From positions 1 through 64,000 of the forward strand of contig JAPPII010000115.1 of NCBI GenBank assembly GCA_028820845.1: a stretch of 64,000 nucleotides of DNA. The letters run 5' to 3'. The notes beneath the pieces were generated by a model. It searched no databases and was not told the origin of the DNA. It saw nothing but the letters and a program-made list of their open reading frames with translations. A program made the translations under genes and the position numbers. This document shows, piece after piece, positions 16,922 to 29,267 of this stretch (positions are counted from its first letter, which is position 1; each line of letters begins with the position of its first letter). The stretch is from Candidatus Poribacteria bacterium. Its GTDB lineage: Bacteria; Poribacteria; WGA-4E; WGA-3G.

Positions 16922-18189
16922 AATTTATCGGCTTTCCGACGTTTCATCTCCGCTTTAGCCTTTGCTGCCAAGTCGCCCATCTCATCACCAAAGAAATTTT
17001 GTGGCCAATTTGTGATGTTTCCGTAATCATCCACGTCAAGTTTCTCAATTTCAGATATACCTTCGTTCATTTCGCAAAAATAGAAGGCCGTATCATCTGC
17101 TGAAATTTCTTCCTCAGCGATCCTCCGCATTAGCCGTATGAGCAGATGCTCGCTGTGGCTCTCAAGGATAATTTGTAACTTCCGATTTTGGACGACTTCA
17201 ATAAGAAGATCCGCCAATTCTGATTGGACTTTCGGATGGAGGTGTGCCTCAGGTTGTTCAAGGATAAGGATGCTTCCTTCGGGGACGTAATAGCAGAGAA
17301 CCAGCACTGGCAAGATCTGTGAAACACCGAAACCGACATCGGTGAGTCGGACTTCGGGCCCACCCTTGTACTTTCGGACGAGAAATTCGTAATCTTTTTC
17401 TGTGTCGGAGATGGGATTGAGTCGATAGGAATCGATTAAGTCTAAACGCTGTAGCCATTCCATTATCTGTTTATCAATAAAACGAAGTTGGATTCGTCCA
17501 GAAAAGAGAGCGGTAACCATCTCTTCGCCGTGCTTTCCTACACCTGCCAAATGCTCGCCCTGCCATGCGTAGTAGTGATGCGGGTATTCACGGAGGGGAC
17601 CGAGATAACGGATGCTGCGGAACAGGTTTTCAAAACACGTTTGCAGTGGCGAGAAAAGTTGCAGAATATCAAGTTGAGCATCGTAGATTCCATAGCATCG
17701 GAATGGAGATACAATATCACCACGATTAGATTCACCGGGAATAGAAGCCAAATGGACATTTGGACCGCCCAAGGCTATTCCAAAGTGTTGTTCACCTGCT
17801 TTATAATTGAAACTCACTTTAGAAGCTTCATTTTCTATGTTATCAATACTCAAATCAAAGGAGATGGTATCTATTTTGTCCATATCTGGCAGGCTTAATT
17901 TTTCGGAAAATTTCCACGATAGCGAGATTTGAAGTGGATGGTCCCGTCTGCGTTGATGAATGAGGTTATCAAAACTTCCCAAGTTAACGAGTGAGTTATC
18001 ATCACCGAAATCAATCACTCCGTCCCAGTCCCTTGGACGTTCCACGGTCTGCTTTAGCATAAGGAGTGTTTGCAGAATACTGGTTTTGCCAGAACTGTTC
18101 GCGCCGAAGAAGCCGGTTAAGGGTGCTATCTGCAGCTTACCTGTATCTTTCCACGATTTGAAATTTTGCGCACTGAGTTCGGTAATCAT
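16918..18189 (-). CDS. SMC/OLD-like AAA ATPase with DUF3696 tail
   Basis: A 423-residue product. Walker A is GFFGANSSGKTSILQTL (about 27-43) directly after the N-terminal AQNFKSWKDTG strand typical of RecF/OLD-like ATPases; the signature/Walker B part reads GSILILEQPEAHLHPKVQSE, followed by LESHSEHLLIRLMRR. The C-terminal DDYGNITNWPQNFFGDEMGD stretch is the DUF3696 pattern. Known relatives are coupled to nucleases in defence systems (Septu, Gabija and others). Here the partner is a PIN-like protein overlapping by four bases. Upstream GGAAGG gives a fair ribosome site. Confidence 0.85.
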   Translation of the reverse strand: MITELSAQNFKSWKDTGKLQIAPLTGFFGANSSGKTSILQTLLMLKQTVERPRDWDGVIDFGDDNSLVNLGSFDNLIHQRRRDHPLQISLSWKFSEKLSLPDMDKIDTISFDLSIDNIENEASKVSFNYKAGEQHFGIALGGPNVHLASIPGESNRGDIVSPFRCYGIYDAQLDILQLFSPLQTCFENLFRSIRYLGPLREYPHHYYAWQGEHLAGVGKHGEEMVTALFSGRIQLRFIDKQIMEWLQRLDLIDSYRLNPISDTEKDYEFLVRKYKGGPEVRLTDVGFGVSQILPVLVLCYYVPEGSILILEQPEAHLHPKVQSELADLLIEVVQNRKLQIILESHSEHLLIRLMRRIAEEEISADDTAFYFCEMNEGISEIEKLDVDDYGNITNWPQNFFGDEMGDLAAKAKAEMKRRKADKL

Positions 18190-18276
18190 GACCTATACCT
18201 TCCTTTGGAAAAAATATTCCTATGCATAGTACCTTATATCACAACCTCAGTGCAGTTGAAAACTACACTTGTTTAA

Positions 18277-18585
18277 CTACGAAATGTGAATTCCGTCAAT
18301 TATCTTCAGCACCTTCATCGATCCAGGTAATAAAAATTGGATATGGTCAGCATTTAGAGGCGGCGGAATAGGTGGCATACCGCCGCCGTCAATACACTTA
18401 ACAACAAGGCTGCCTTTACCATTGCCAACGTCGAACACTGCACCATCCTCTCCTCCCTTCCTAAAGGTGTTGTACTGACTGATATTGAGTCCTGCTGCCC
18501 CCGAAGTACATGTCACCCTGGTAGTCACCCTGGTAATGGTACACCGCTTGGCCAGGGTAAGTTGAAAATCGTCCTTGAAAGAGAC
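18277..18585 (-). other. In-frame open extension after the TAG of the cohesin-dockerin gene
   Basis: After the single TAG at 18586-18588 the frame of the upstream gene stays open for 102 codons before the next TAG at 18277. The reading includes TFRKGGEDGAVFDVGNGKG and DGGGMPPIPPPLNADHIQF. A separate gene starting at a GTG (18528) would give 83 residues but lacks a good ribosome site. A 12-base tandem (CCAGGGTGACTA/CCAGGGTGACAT) lies near 18510-18535. Options are stop readthrough, a nonsense mutation, a separate small gene, or chance. Confidence 0.35.
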
Positions 18586-19755
18586 CTATTGTCCAGCAAT
18601 TTCTCCGAAGGTATAGGCAGGGCCAGTCATATCTTTGACCTGTTTTCCAAACCTTCCATCCGTGTAATCAATCGCGCGAATTTTCCAGTCTTCGCCGTCC
18701 TTTTGCAGTGCGGAAATCAGGTTTCCTGCCTGATTTCCCCAATTATATGAGCCTCGCAAAATGGCTTCTTTTCTTCTGCTGTCAATAGCGATGTAGGTGA
18801 TGTTAACTGTCACAGCTCCTTGTCGGAGTCGGAAGATACCCCTCCACGCCGCCGTTACTGCTTTCCATCCGTTGTTCCTTTCAAAAGTGCCAGCCCAGAA
18901 GGTCCATGCCGTAAAAACGTCATGTGATTCGCTTTTGAACCAAACCTCGCCAAGTACATCAACATCTTGATCTCCATGTGCGGTTGCGTATACATCATAG
19001 AGTTCGCGAATAGCTTCCTCTTCAGCAGCGAAGCCGGTATTCCTTTCAAAAGGTAGTAACGATGCGAAAGTCGAGGCGACTAACTTCACTCTGACTTCGG
19101 GCTCATTACCACCAGCAGCATCAAGGTTTTGGGCAACCAGTACCAAGTCTAAAATATTAACATTTCCATCTTTATTGACATCCACGCGTGGATTCACTGG
19201 AATATCTGCCATAAGGTTGCTTGCCACCAGCGTCAAATCCAAGATATTCACTTTTCCATCCTCATTAACATCCCAGATCGTAGGCAAATCAGTTGCTACA
19301 ATTTGCCCGTTTTTGGTTGCGACTGCCAACGGCATCCCAGCACTATCGGAAAGGGTTACGTCCATTAGTTTAATGATAGAACCTTTGGCAGCAATCACTT
19401 CAAAAGTTAATGTAGCAAGCGTACCTTCACTCGCGGGCGCAGCCTCTGCTCCGGATGTTGCAGTAACATAAACAGTGCCTTCATTGACTATAGGAGGCAC
19501 TGCAAAAGCACCCGCAGGTAAATAATCCGCGTTTGTTCCTTCAATATAGCGGAGTGCAGTTGGATCAAAACCCACGGTCAATTCATATCCTGAAACACTA
19601 CCGCCCTTCCTGATTTGAATATTCAGGTGCATCTGCTCACCGACAGCAAGCGGTTCAATCTGTGTCGATGACACATAAACGAGAGCCTGTCCGTAACTTC
19701 CGACAGTAAAACCCAAAAACATGAAAACAGTTGCAATGGAAAAAAGCAGTTTCAT
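18586..19755 (-). CDS. Secreted cohesin-dockerin protein with NTF2/SnoaL-like domain
   Basis: A product of about 389 residues. A signal peptide (MKLLFSIATVFMFLGFTVGS) precedes a cohesin-like domain (about 25-150: GEQMHLNIQIRKGGSVSGYE, ATLTFEVIAAKG), then a dockerin with two Ca-binding repeats (DVNEDGKVNILDLTLVASNL and DVNKDGNVNILDLVLVAQNL, about 160-215), then an NTF2/SnoaL-like domain (EEEAIRELYDVYATAHGDQD through AILRGSYNWGN). Cohesin-dockerin pairs assemble extracellular complexes. The ATG at 19755 is preferred over an upstream in-frame TTG because the signal peptide begins there. Relatives of its dockerin part occur in the giant proteins at 37-46 kb. Confidence 0.8.
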   Translation of the reverse strand: MKLLFSIATVFMFLGFTVGSYGQALVYVSSTQIEPLAVGEQMHLNIQIRKGGSVSGYELTVGFDPTALRYIEGTNADYLPAGAFAVPPIVNEGTVYVTATSGAEAAPASEGTLATLTFEVIAAKGSIIKLMDVTLSDSAGMPLAVATKNGQIVATDLPTIWDVNEDGKVNILDLTLVASNLMADIPVNPRVDVNKDGNVNILDLVLVAQNLDAAGGNEPEVRVKLVASTFASLLPFERNTGFAAEEEAIRELYDVYATAHGDQDVDVLGEVWFKSESHDVFTAWTFWAGTFERNNGWKAVTAAWRGIFRLRQGAVTVNITYIAIDSRRKEAILRGSYNWGNQAGNLISALQKDGEDWKIRAIDYTDGRFGKQVKDMTGPAYTFGEIAGQ

Positions 19756-19773
19756 CTTAGATAATTTTCCCAA

Positions 19774-20051
19774 AAGTCTACGTCTTTACAGATACCGTTC
19801 CGACGGGACTAAAGAGGGCAGGGAGGCTGCATTTCTACAAACATATCGTCCCTACGGACCTAAAGAAAAATGAATTGAATTGTTGACCTCGTTTTCCATA
19901 TAGATACTGAAGAAATACCCAGGAAAATGAATCCTACGGGACTCAATAGGTTTGTCGGTGTGAAGTTTTCTTCTCCGTATATCCAGGCCGGCGCAATGTT
20001 TGGACTTACATGATGAACTTAACACTCGCGTTCTAGTAAGTTTGCTAAACC
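19774..20051. repeat. Intergenic stretch with dispersed repeat fragments
   Basis: No gene seen. It contains GACGGGACTAAAGAGGG, CTACAAACATATCGTCCCTA, and a GAAGAAATACCCAGG stretch followed by CCTACGGGACTCAATAGG, which repeat in altered form the content of 2550-2938. Confidence 0.5.
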
Positions 20052-20399
20052 TCACTTTGAAATTCTATTTTTACTCTTTACCTCTATATGATGGCTAAGC
20101 TGATACGCATCCCAAATTAATTTTTTATAATCACCAGTTTCTTCGGGTTCTAACGCTGATTTAGCTTCCTTTAAATAATCAACAACTTTTTGAAATAACT
20201 CTTTCATCCAAAAAGTCGAATTATCTGACTTGAAAGACTTTGCGTGCTCGTTTATAATTTTGATTGTTTTATCAATTTCTGCGATTTTGTCCGAACACTC
20301 TGGCGAATCAATTGATTTGTCCAGCTCATCAACCGCCCTGCGAACTTTTTCAGATATTTCAATAGCCAATGAATTCATAGTGATTATTTCCTTTGACAT
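20052..20399 (-). CDS. Small helical hypothetical protein
   Basis: About 115 residues from the ATG at 20399 (MSKEIITMNS); a second ATG at 20378, preceded by AAGGAAATAATCACT, is an equally good start. An upstream in-frame start at 20462 would overlap the previous gene by 34 bases and is disfavoured. The product is helical and charged (IAEIDKTIKIINEHAKSFK, LFQKVVDYLKEAKSAL), probably coiled-coil. No family recognised. Last gene of a three-gene run with 20429-20830 and 20910-21047. Confidence 0.5.
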   Translation of the reverse strand: MSKEIITMNSLAIEISEKVRRAVDELDKSIDSPECSDKIAEIDKTIKIINEHAKSFKSDNSTFWMKELFQKVVDYLKEAKSALEPEETGDYKKLIWDAYQLSHHIEVKSKNRISK

Positions 20400-20428
20400 G
20401 GTAATATCATAACGGATTTCTGTTAAGT

Positions 20429-20830
20429 TTAGCGAACAGGTTGGTCTGAGCTCAAGCGCCACTTTTCTTCTCCAGTTTCAACGAAAATTATATCCGCCCT
20501 ATTTACACCGATTTCATCCACCGTATATGCACTGAAATATAAAGCCGATTTAGATCCACGGGTATTCGGATCTATTTGATTGTCGAGGATAATCGCTGTT
20601 TGTCTATCACTGGCACTAATAGTTACCCTTCGTGAAATATCCCTTCCGTTGGTAAGAACAATCTCTCCACCTCCTACCATAAGTCTACCAGCGAGATGCA
20701 AATCTCCAAGAACATTCAAATCTTCAGTAACAACTTCGTCCTTTGCTTTCGCATTATTCATGTCACCAACTAAATAAGCGAGCGTTGCGAGCAAAGCACC
20801 AAGAATAAAAAACACTATTCTGTCTCTCAT
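20429..20830 (-). CDS. Membrane-anchored or exported hypothetical protein
   Basis: A 133-residue product with one N-terminal hydrophobic segment (FFILGALLATLAYLVGDM) that could be an anchor or signal, then a beta-rich body (DLNVLGDLHLAGRLMVGGGE, RRVTISASDRQTAIILDNQI). The short repeated L-x-V-x-G-D-L strands suggest a beta-helix or tail-fibre-like head segment. No family recognised. It lies 30 bases upstream of the next gene, probably in one operon. Confidence 0.6.
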   Translation of the reverse strand: MRDRIVFFILGALLATLAYLVGDMNNAKAKDEVVTEDLNVLGDLHLAGRLMVGGGEIVLTNGRDISRRVTISASDRQTAIILDNQIDPNTRGSKSALYFSAYTVDEIGVNRADIIFVETGEEKWRLSSDQPVR

Positions 20831-20909
20831 AAGAAGTTCCTTTTGTTAGGAAGAATGTAAAAGCGTTATAGTTAACCCATTTTTACGGTGCGGTTGAAAA
20901 TGGTTTTAA

Positions 20910-21047
20910 TTACCGATCACCCTGTTGGCGAATTGCGACTAACTCCTCCAGAATCCGTCTGTGAAGCCGATGTAACTCAAGACCGATGCCGATACCAATA
21001 ACCGCCAACACACCAGCTCCCAGAATAAGTTTCGTTTTCAAGGACAT
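20910..21047 (-). CDS. 45-residue single-pass membrane microprotein
   Basis: ATG at 21047 with AAAGGAACGGCAC before it; stop TAA at 20910-20912. The product begins MSLKTKLILGAGVLAVIGIG, one membrane helix of about 18 residues, followed by a basic amphipathic tail (LELHRLHRRILEELVAIRQQ). The good ribosome site, strong membrane pattern and position ahead of another anchored protein favour a real gene. Function unknown. Confidence 0.6.
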   Translation of the reverse strand: MSLKTKLILGAGVLAVIGIGIGLELHRLHRRILEELVAIRQQGDR

Positions 21048-21110
21048 GTGCCGTTCCTTTGTTAGGTTCGATTCAAAAATTGGGCTTACCAGATTAGGGA
21101 AGGAAAATAC

Positions 21111-21131
21111 GGTGCGGTTGCAAACCGCACT
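21111..21131. repeat. Dispersed hairpin repeat, GTGCGGTT type
   Basis: GTGCGGTT (21112-21119) and AACCGCAC (21123-21130) form a perfect 8-bp stem with a 3-base loop; a matching copy is at 32495-32513. It lies directly after the icd stop and may act as a 3' end structure. Confidence 0.6.
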
Positions 21132-21137
21132 TACCCT

Positions 21138-22382
21138 TTAGAAGTTTTCAACAATCGCTGCACCGAACTCAGAGGTGCGGACCTTGGTCGCGTCTTCCAT
21201 GAGACGCTCCAGATCGTAGGTTACCCGCTTTTGGAGGATGGTTTTTTCAAGTCCCGCGATAATCAGATCAGCCGCTTCCTGCCAACCGAGATGCTCTAAC
21301 ATCATGACAGCAGAGAGGATGAGGGAACCCGGGTTGACGACATCTTGATCGGTGTATTTCGGGGCAGTGCCGTGTGTCGCTTCAAAGAGTGCGACTTCAT
21401 CGCTGAGGTTGCCGCCCGGTGCCATGCCGATACCTCCAACTTGCGCTGCTGCTGCATCCGAGAGATAATCGCCGTTTAAATTCGGCGTAACAATCACATC
21501 GTATTCATCTGTTCGTGTTAGAATCTGCTGTAACATGCTGTCTGCGATCCGGTCATTGACAACGATTTTACCTTCAGGACGCTCACCACCGTACTCGTCA
21601 TAGAGTTCGTCTTCCGTGATTGTCTGCTCGGCGAATTCCTCTTTGGCAAGTTCATATCCCCAGGCACAGAACGCGCCTTCAGTGAACTTCATGATATTGC
21701 CTTTGTGCACAAAGGTAACAGTGCTTCTGCCGTGGTCGATTGCGTACTGGATCGCCATCCGCGCCAAGCGTTTCGTGCCGAAAATGCTAATCGGCTTTAT
21801 ACCGACACCGGAATCTTCGCGAATCTCTACACCCATTTCAGAACGCAGGAGTTCGATAACCTTTTTCACTTCCGGTGTGCCTTGCTCCCACTCAATACCG
21901 GCGTAAACGTCTTCCGTATTCTCACGAAAAATAACCACATCCATCTTTTCAGGATGCGTGACAGGGGCAGGTACGCCTTGGAAATATCGGACAGGACGGA
22001 CACACGCGTAGAGTTCAAGGACCTGACGCAAGGTCACGTTTAGACTCCGAAACCCACCGCCGACGGGAGTTGTCAGCGGTCCTTTGAGGGCAACACGGAA
22101 GTATTCAATTGCATCGAAGGTATCCTGTGGCAGCCACTCGTTGTACTTCGCCATAGCGTTTTCGCCAGCATAGACATCAAACCAGACGATCTGCTTTTCG
22201 CCATTGTAGGCGGAATCAACAGCTGCGTCAACAACGCGGCGGGTCACCTTCATGATGTCTCGTCCAATACCGTCGCCTTCAATGACAGGAATAATCGGCT
22301 GATTTGGCACAACAAGCCGCCCATCGGTGAGTCCAATTCTTTCACCCTCAGTCGGAACTGTTAATTGCTCGAATTCAATCAC
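21138..22382 (-). CDS. icd: NADP-type isocitrate dehydrogenase
   Basis: A 414-residue product that oxidatively decarboxylates isocitrate to 2-oxoglutarate in the TCA cycle. Landmarks are [15 protein letters not shown] at the start, [17 protein letters not shown] with the substrate-binding phospho-regulated Ser, [35 protein letters not shown], and the NADP-site region [19 protein letters not shown]. Length and motif order match E. coli Icd. It starts at a GTG with AGAGAGGAAC upstream. It follows a citrate-synthase-like gene on the same strand by 123 bases. It also supplies 2-oxoglutarate, the co-substrate of the many dioxygenases here. Confidence 0.93.
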   Translation of the reverse strand: MIEFEQLTVPTEGERIGLTDGRLVVPNQPIIPVIEGDGIGRDIMKVTRRVVDAAVDSAYNGEKQIVWFDVYAGENAMAKYNEWLPQDTFDAIEYFRVALKGPLTTPVGGGFRSLNVTLRQVLELYACVRPVRYFQGVPAPVTHPEKMDVVIFRENTEDVYAGIEWEQGTPEVKKVIELLRSEMGVEIREDSGVGIKPISIFGTKRLARMAIQYAIDHGRSTVTFVHKGNIMKFTEGAFCAWGYELAKEEFAEQTITEDELYDEYGGERPEGKIVVNDRIADSMLQQILTRTDEYDVIVTPNLNGDYLSDAAAAQVGGIGMAPGGNLSDEVALFEATHGTAPKYTDQDVVNPGSLILSAVMMLEHLGWQEAADLIIAGLEKTILQKRVTYDLERLMEDATKVRTSEFGAAIVENF

Positions 22383-22505
22383 TCGTTGTTCCTCTCTAAT
22401 TCGTTTTTTTAATTATTGAATCTGGACGCCATGAACGTTATTCATGGCGGTTTTCAGCTAAGCCCAACTCGGCTGGGGTTGTCTCTGATCCTTTGTCAGT
22501 AGCGG

Positions 22506-24062
22506 CTATCCAGCGAAAGCATTCTGATCCGCCATCCGCTTGTGTAATGCAACAACTTCATCCGGGATCGTCATATCGTCGGTCGGTTTGGGAATAACAT
22601 CAGGATGCGGTGGGATAACGGGTCGGATAATTTTCAATTGGAGTTGTTCGCGTGCGTCCATCATCCATCCGAAGCCTCGGAAGATATATGTCAACAGCGT
22701 TCTATCGGTTTCATAGATGTCCAATCCTTCTTGGACACACCATCCACCAAAATCGGTGTTCGGTGTTAGACGGAGCGGGGGTTGGTCTTCGCGTCCGGGT
22801 CGGATAAACCCTTCAATGAAAGCGAGTTGGTAGATACGCTGGGCGATACGTAAACGTTTTTTCTGCTGATCGTTAAGTTGAATATCACCGTTGTCAAGAG
22901 CCTCTAAGAAGGGGTTGAAATAGATGGCAGGTCGCGGATCTTGCTGGATTTCATCGGAGCGTCCAGCAGCGGCGATTTCTGGATGTCCGAAGGTCGGGAG
23001 TGCGGTCAACATGCGTTGTTGGATCGCATCCTCAAGTGCAGCATCATCAAGGTCTTCAATTTGGTTAATAAACGCCGTCATATCGTGAATCGCGCCGAAA
23101 TGCCGGTTGCCATCTAAGGTCATCTGTGAAGCAACAAAGAAATCGGAGACCATACCGGTATGCAAAGTGGCGAGATAGCGTGCGACGACGTTGGAACCCG
23201 CAGAACCGTGGTGGATCTGGATGATGCCCATCCGTTCAAGGATATTCGCCTCAATAAGGGTTGCTTCGCGTCCCAAGAGCAGACTATAGGAGGTTTGGAA
23301 AGCGGTGCTTCCGTTTTTCTCATGTTCAGTGATGAGATCGGTGGCGCGCATTGCCAAGACTTGTGGATGGAGTGCACTGTTCTCTCGAAGCTGATGCCGC
23401 ATATAGGTAGAGATTGTGGCTACAGCGACGTTCTCCATGTGCGTCTCAATAAGTTCAACGAGGAGTTCACCGGGGTCCCTTGTTCCACTGATTCCTTTTT
23501 GATTTGGGTGGCTGAGTTTACGGAGCGTTGAGAAATGCTGAATGACGGCTTCGGGACCGGCTTCTGGGAAGGCTTTAACAAATTCTGCGACCTGATTAAC
23601 AAGGCGTTCGTTACCTGTGAGGCTCTCTCTGCGAGCCGTTGTGACCTCATAAAATTTTCTATTTATTAATTCTGTTAGCACCGCCTCTTCATCAATTCCA
23701 TCCGTATTTGTCTCAGGTCTCCTCCCGAAAAGCCCGACAAAGATGACATACGCGGGGCTGAGTTGGTCTGCGATAATCTCACTCTCGGTCACAATACCGC
23801 GGAGGGCAAAACTACGGATATTCAATGTTATCTGGGTGCCAGCGCAGTCAACCGCAGTTTTATGGAGTGCTGGATTTGCGAAAACAGTCGTTGACTGTGG
23901 CATTGAACTGACACCATTGAGAATAGCGACAATCCCATCTTCGCCTAACTCAGTCGCTCTGTTCAAGGCATCCGTTACCGGGGCATACGCTGAGGCTTCA
24001 GGCACATGAGACAGGATATCTTCAACCGCGGCTACCTGCTTCGCCTCCAAATTCTTATTCAA
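22506..24062 (-). CDS. Divergent citrate-synthase-like protein
   Basis: A 518-residue product. The middle resembles citrate synthase in order: HFSTLRKLSHPN (about 177), a helical AVATISTYMRHQL, EANILERMGIIQIHHGSAGSN (cf. the catalytic His of the EHNAST region), VVARYLATLHTGMVSDFFVA, then GNRHFGAIHDM (cf. GPLHGGAN with the second catalytic His). N- and C-terminal portions are unlike ordinary enzymes and the canonical signatures are blurred. Adjacency to icd supports a TCA role, condensing acetyl-CoA with oxaloacetate, or a related 2-methylcitrate-type reaction. It starts at a TTG with AAGGAGAACTCAT before it. Assignment rests on eye alignment only. Confidence 0.55.
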   Translation of the reverse strand: MNKNLEAKQVAAVEDILSHVPEASAYAPVTDALNRATELGEDGIVAILNGVSSMPQSTTVFANPALHKTAVDCAGTQITLNIRSFALRGIVTESEIIADQLSPAYVIFVGLFGRRPETNTDGIDEEAVLTELINRKFYEVTTARRESLTGNERLVNQVAEFVKAFPEAGPEAVIQHFSTLRKLSHPNQKGISGTRDPGELLVELIETHMENVAVATISTYMRHQLRENSALHPQVLAMRATDLITEHEKNGSTAFQTSYSLLLGREATLIEANILERMGIIQIHHGSAGSNVVARYLATLHTGMVSDFFVASQMTLDGNRHFGAIHDMTAFINQIEDLDDAALEDAIQQRMLTALPTFGHPEIAAAGRSDEIQQDPRPAIYFNPFLEALDNGDIQLNDQQKKRLRIAQRIYQLAFIEGFIRPGREDQPPLRLTPNTDFGGWCVQEGLDIYETDRTLLTYIFRGFGWMMDAREQLQLKIIRPVIPPHPDVIPKPTDDMTIPDEVVALHKRMADQNAFAG

Positions 24063-24411
24063 AATGAGTTCTCCTTCGTTGACTTATTATTTTTAAGAGC
24101 AAATTTCGTCTTGTAATACCACTTCTAAAAGTTTATATCGCATTAACTGCCCTTTAATGCAAAGGTTAAAGCATAATGCTACAAGCCTGCACAAACTAAA
24201 GTTTATGCTACAATTTCAATCAGAAATGGTATAAGTATCGCTAAAATGCTAACACGTCTGGACCGGGCAACCCGTTTCACGCGATGGGCAATAAGGGATT
24301 CCAGATTTCGTCGAAAAAGTTACTGACTGGCTATTTTTAAAACCTTAATATATTTTATCAGAATTTTCATTAAAAGTCAAGATAAAAGTTTGGAAATGTC
24401 AAAAATTTGAC
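24063..24411. other. Intergenic region, no gene seen
   Basis: Between the divergent citrate-synthase-like and microcompartment genes. It contains the palindrome AGCATAATGCT at about 24169 and AT-rich sequence, but no tRNA-like fold or open frame with a ribosome site was found. Confidence 0.4.
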
Positions 24412-24440
24412 TTGCAGAAATGCGAATTTTGTAGTATCAT
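24412..24440 (+). promoter_or_regulatory. Probable promoter of the microcompartment genes
   Basis: TTGCAG (24412-24417) and TATCAT (24435-24440) are 17 bases apart. The transcript would have a leader of about 130 bases before the shell gene at 24578. No known riboswitch was recognised in it. Confidence 0.45.
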
Positions 24441-24577
24441 TATTAACGAACCTATTTGATTAAGGAACCTCTGTGCGCGCCTACGCTACGGGAGAATCCT
24501 AAAGACATATCGGTGGTGCGCTGTGTGGTACCTTCATCCTATTTTTTATTTTACAGACAGACAAGGAGCTTAATTAC

Positions 24578-24859
24578 ATGCGCAATGAAGCATTAGGAAT
24601 GGTTGAAACCCGCGGACTGATCGGTGCGGTCGAAGCTGCAGACACCATGGTGAAAGCTGCAAACGTCCAACTCATCGGAAAAGAACAAGTTGGCGGCGGT
24701 TTTGTTACCGTCATGGTTCGCGGAGATGTCGGTGCGGTGCAAGCTGCAACAGACGCGGGTGCAGAAGCCGCGAAAGCCGTTGGCGAATTGGTGTCGGTAC
24801 ACGTCATCCCTCGCCCACATTCAGATGTGGAAACCATTCTCGGCGGAAGTTCAGAATAA
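24578..24859 (+). CDS. Bacterial microcompartment hexameric shell protein (BMC-H)
   Basis: A 93-residue single BMC-domain protein of PduA/EutM/CcmK type: [20 protein letters not shown] at the start, [20 protein letters not shown] in the middle and [14 protein letters not shown] at the C-terminal strand. Such proteins form flat hexamers that tile the shell of enzyme-filled protein organelles. AAGGAG precedes the ATG. The following gene encodes an acylating aldehyde dehydrogenase, the usual cargo. No pentamer (BMC-P) or trimer (BMC-T) gene is adjacent, so other shell parts must lie elsewhere if the organelle closes. Confidence 0.95.
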   Translation: MRNEALGMVETRGLIGAVEAADTMVKAANVQLIGKEQVGGGFVTVMVRGDVGAVQAATDAGAEAAKAVGELVSVHVIPRPHSDVETILGGSSE

Positions 24860-24878
24860 TAATAAATGAACAGGTTTT

Positions 24879-24914
24879 GTAGGGCGGGGGATGACTTTCG
24901 CGCCTCAGCCCTAC
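24879..24914. repeat. Hairpin between shell and dehydrogenase genes
   Basis: GTAGGGC (24879-24885) and GCCCTAC (24908-24914) can pair across a 22-base loop. It may lower expression of the downstream gene or protect the shell message, giving more shell protein than enzyme; this is inference. Confidence 0.4.
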
Positions 24915-25018
24915 GCCACTTCGCCAGAGAAAAGTTATAACTCTCACAGGTTCAGTAACGCCAATTGGACGTGTATCCGTGTAAGCGTGCTGCCCGTGAT
25001 GAGGTCCTGGAGGGCTGA

Positions 25019-28530
<3,512 letters not shown>

Positions 28531-28552
28531 CACGTAGATTCGCAGCCACCTC

Positions 28553-29230
28553 TCACTCAGAAGATTTATAGTAAGCACAAGATGTCCGCAAACGACACTC
28601 TTGGCAGTTCGGTGTTTTCTTATGACACACCCTCGCACCGTGTCCAACGATTAAGGCGTGATATTCGTTGAAGAGATCGACATCATGAGGGAGATTGTCC
28701 ATAAACAAGGCACGGAGTTTGTCATAATCGTATCTCCCTTCAACCCACCCCAATCGCGAGAAAAGTCTATAGGTATACGAATCAACGACAAAACTCGGTT
28801 TCCCTGCAGCGTAGAGGATAATGGTATCTGCTGTTTCGGGACCGACACCGTAGATAGTGAGCAGTTCTTCACGTAATTCGGGGACATCTTGTGTGAACAT
28901 CACCTGCATAGGACGTTTCTTAATGTACTCTACAAACGCACGCACCTTCTGCGCCTTCATACGGAAATAACGTGAGGGTCGAAGGAGACGCTCTAACGTC
29001 GCTTGGCTAACAGAATCTATCTCTTCGGGTGTAAAAGCACCCGCGGACCTGAGATTGTCCAATGCTATTTCGACATTACGCCACGATGTTGCTTGCGTTA
29101 AGATCGCCCCGAGTGCTACTTCAAAAGGTGTATCGGCGGGCCACCACTTACGGTGTCCGTGTTGGGCAAGCAGTTGATTATAGAGTGAATACAGTTTTTC
29201 AGTCTGATTCTCTTCGCACAGAATTTGCAT
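28553..29230 (-). CDS. EndoIII-like HhH-GPD DNA glycosylase without the lyase Lys
   Basis: A 225-residue base-excision glycosylase. It has the helix-hairpin-helix TIYGVGPETADTIILYA, the catalytic Asp in SFVVDSYTYR, and an iron-sulfur cluster motif C-x6-C-x2-C-x5-C at the C-terminus. In EndoIII the hairpin reads GVGRKTA with the Lys that gives lyase activity; here that position is Glu (GVGPETA), so a monofunctional glycosylase, perhaps for alkylated bases as in MagIII-like proteins, is likely. It converges with ligA. Confidence 0.82.
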   Translation of the reverse strand: MQILCEENQTEKLYSLYNQLLAQHGHRKWWPADTPFEVALGAILTQATSWRNVEIALDNLRSAGAFTPEEIDSVSQATLERLLRPSRYFRMKAQKVRAFVEYIKKRPMQVMFTQDVPELREELLTIYGVGPETADTIILYAAGKPSFVVDSYTYRLFSRLGWVEGRYDYDKLRALFMDNLPHDVDLFNEYHALIVGHGARVCHKKTPNCQECRLRTSCAYYKSSE

Positions 29231-29267
29231 GCGTAGGGTGTCCTCGGTGTTCTAAAAAGGGAAGATT

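Noticed and set aside
24063-24577. tRNA or small RNA in the long gap before the shell gene
   Set aside because: No cloverleaf, CCA end or conserved T-loop sequence was found.
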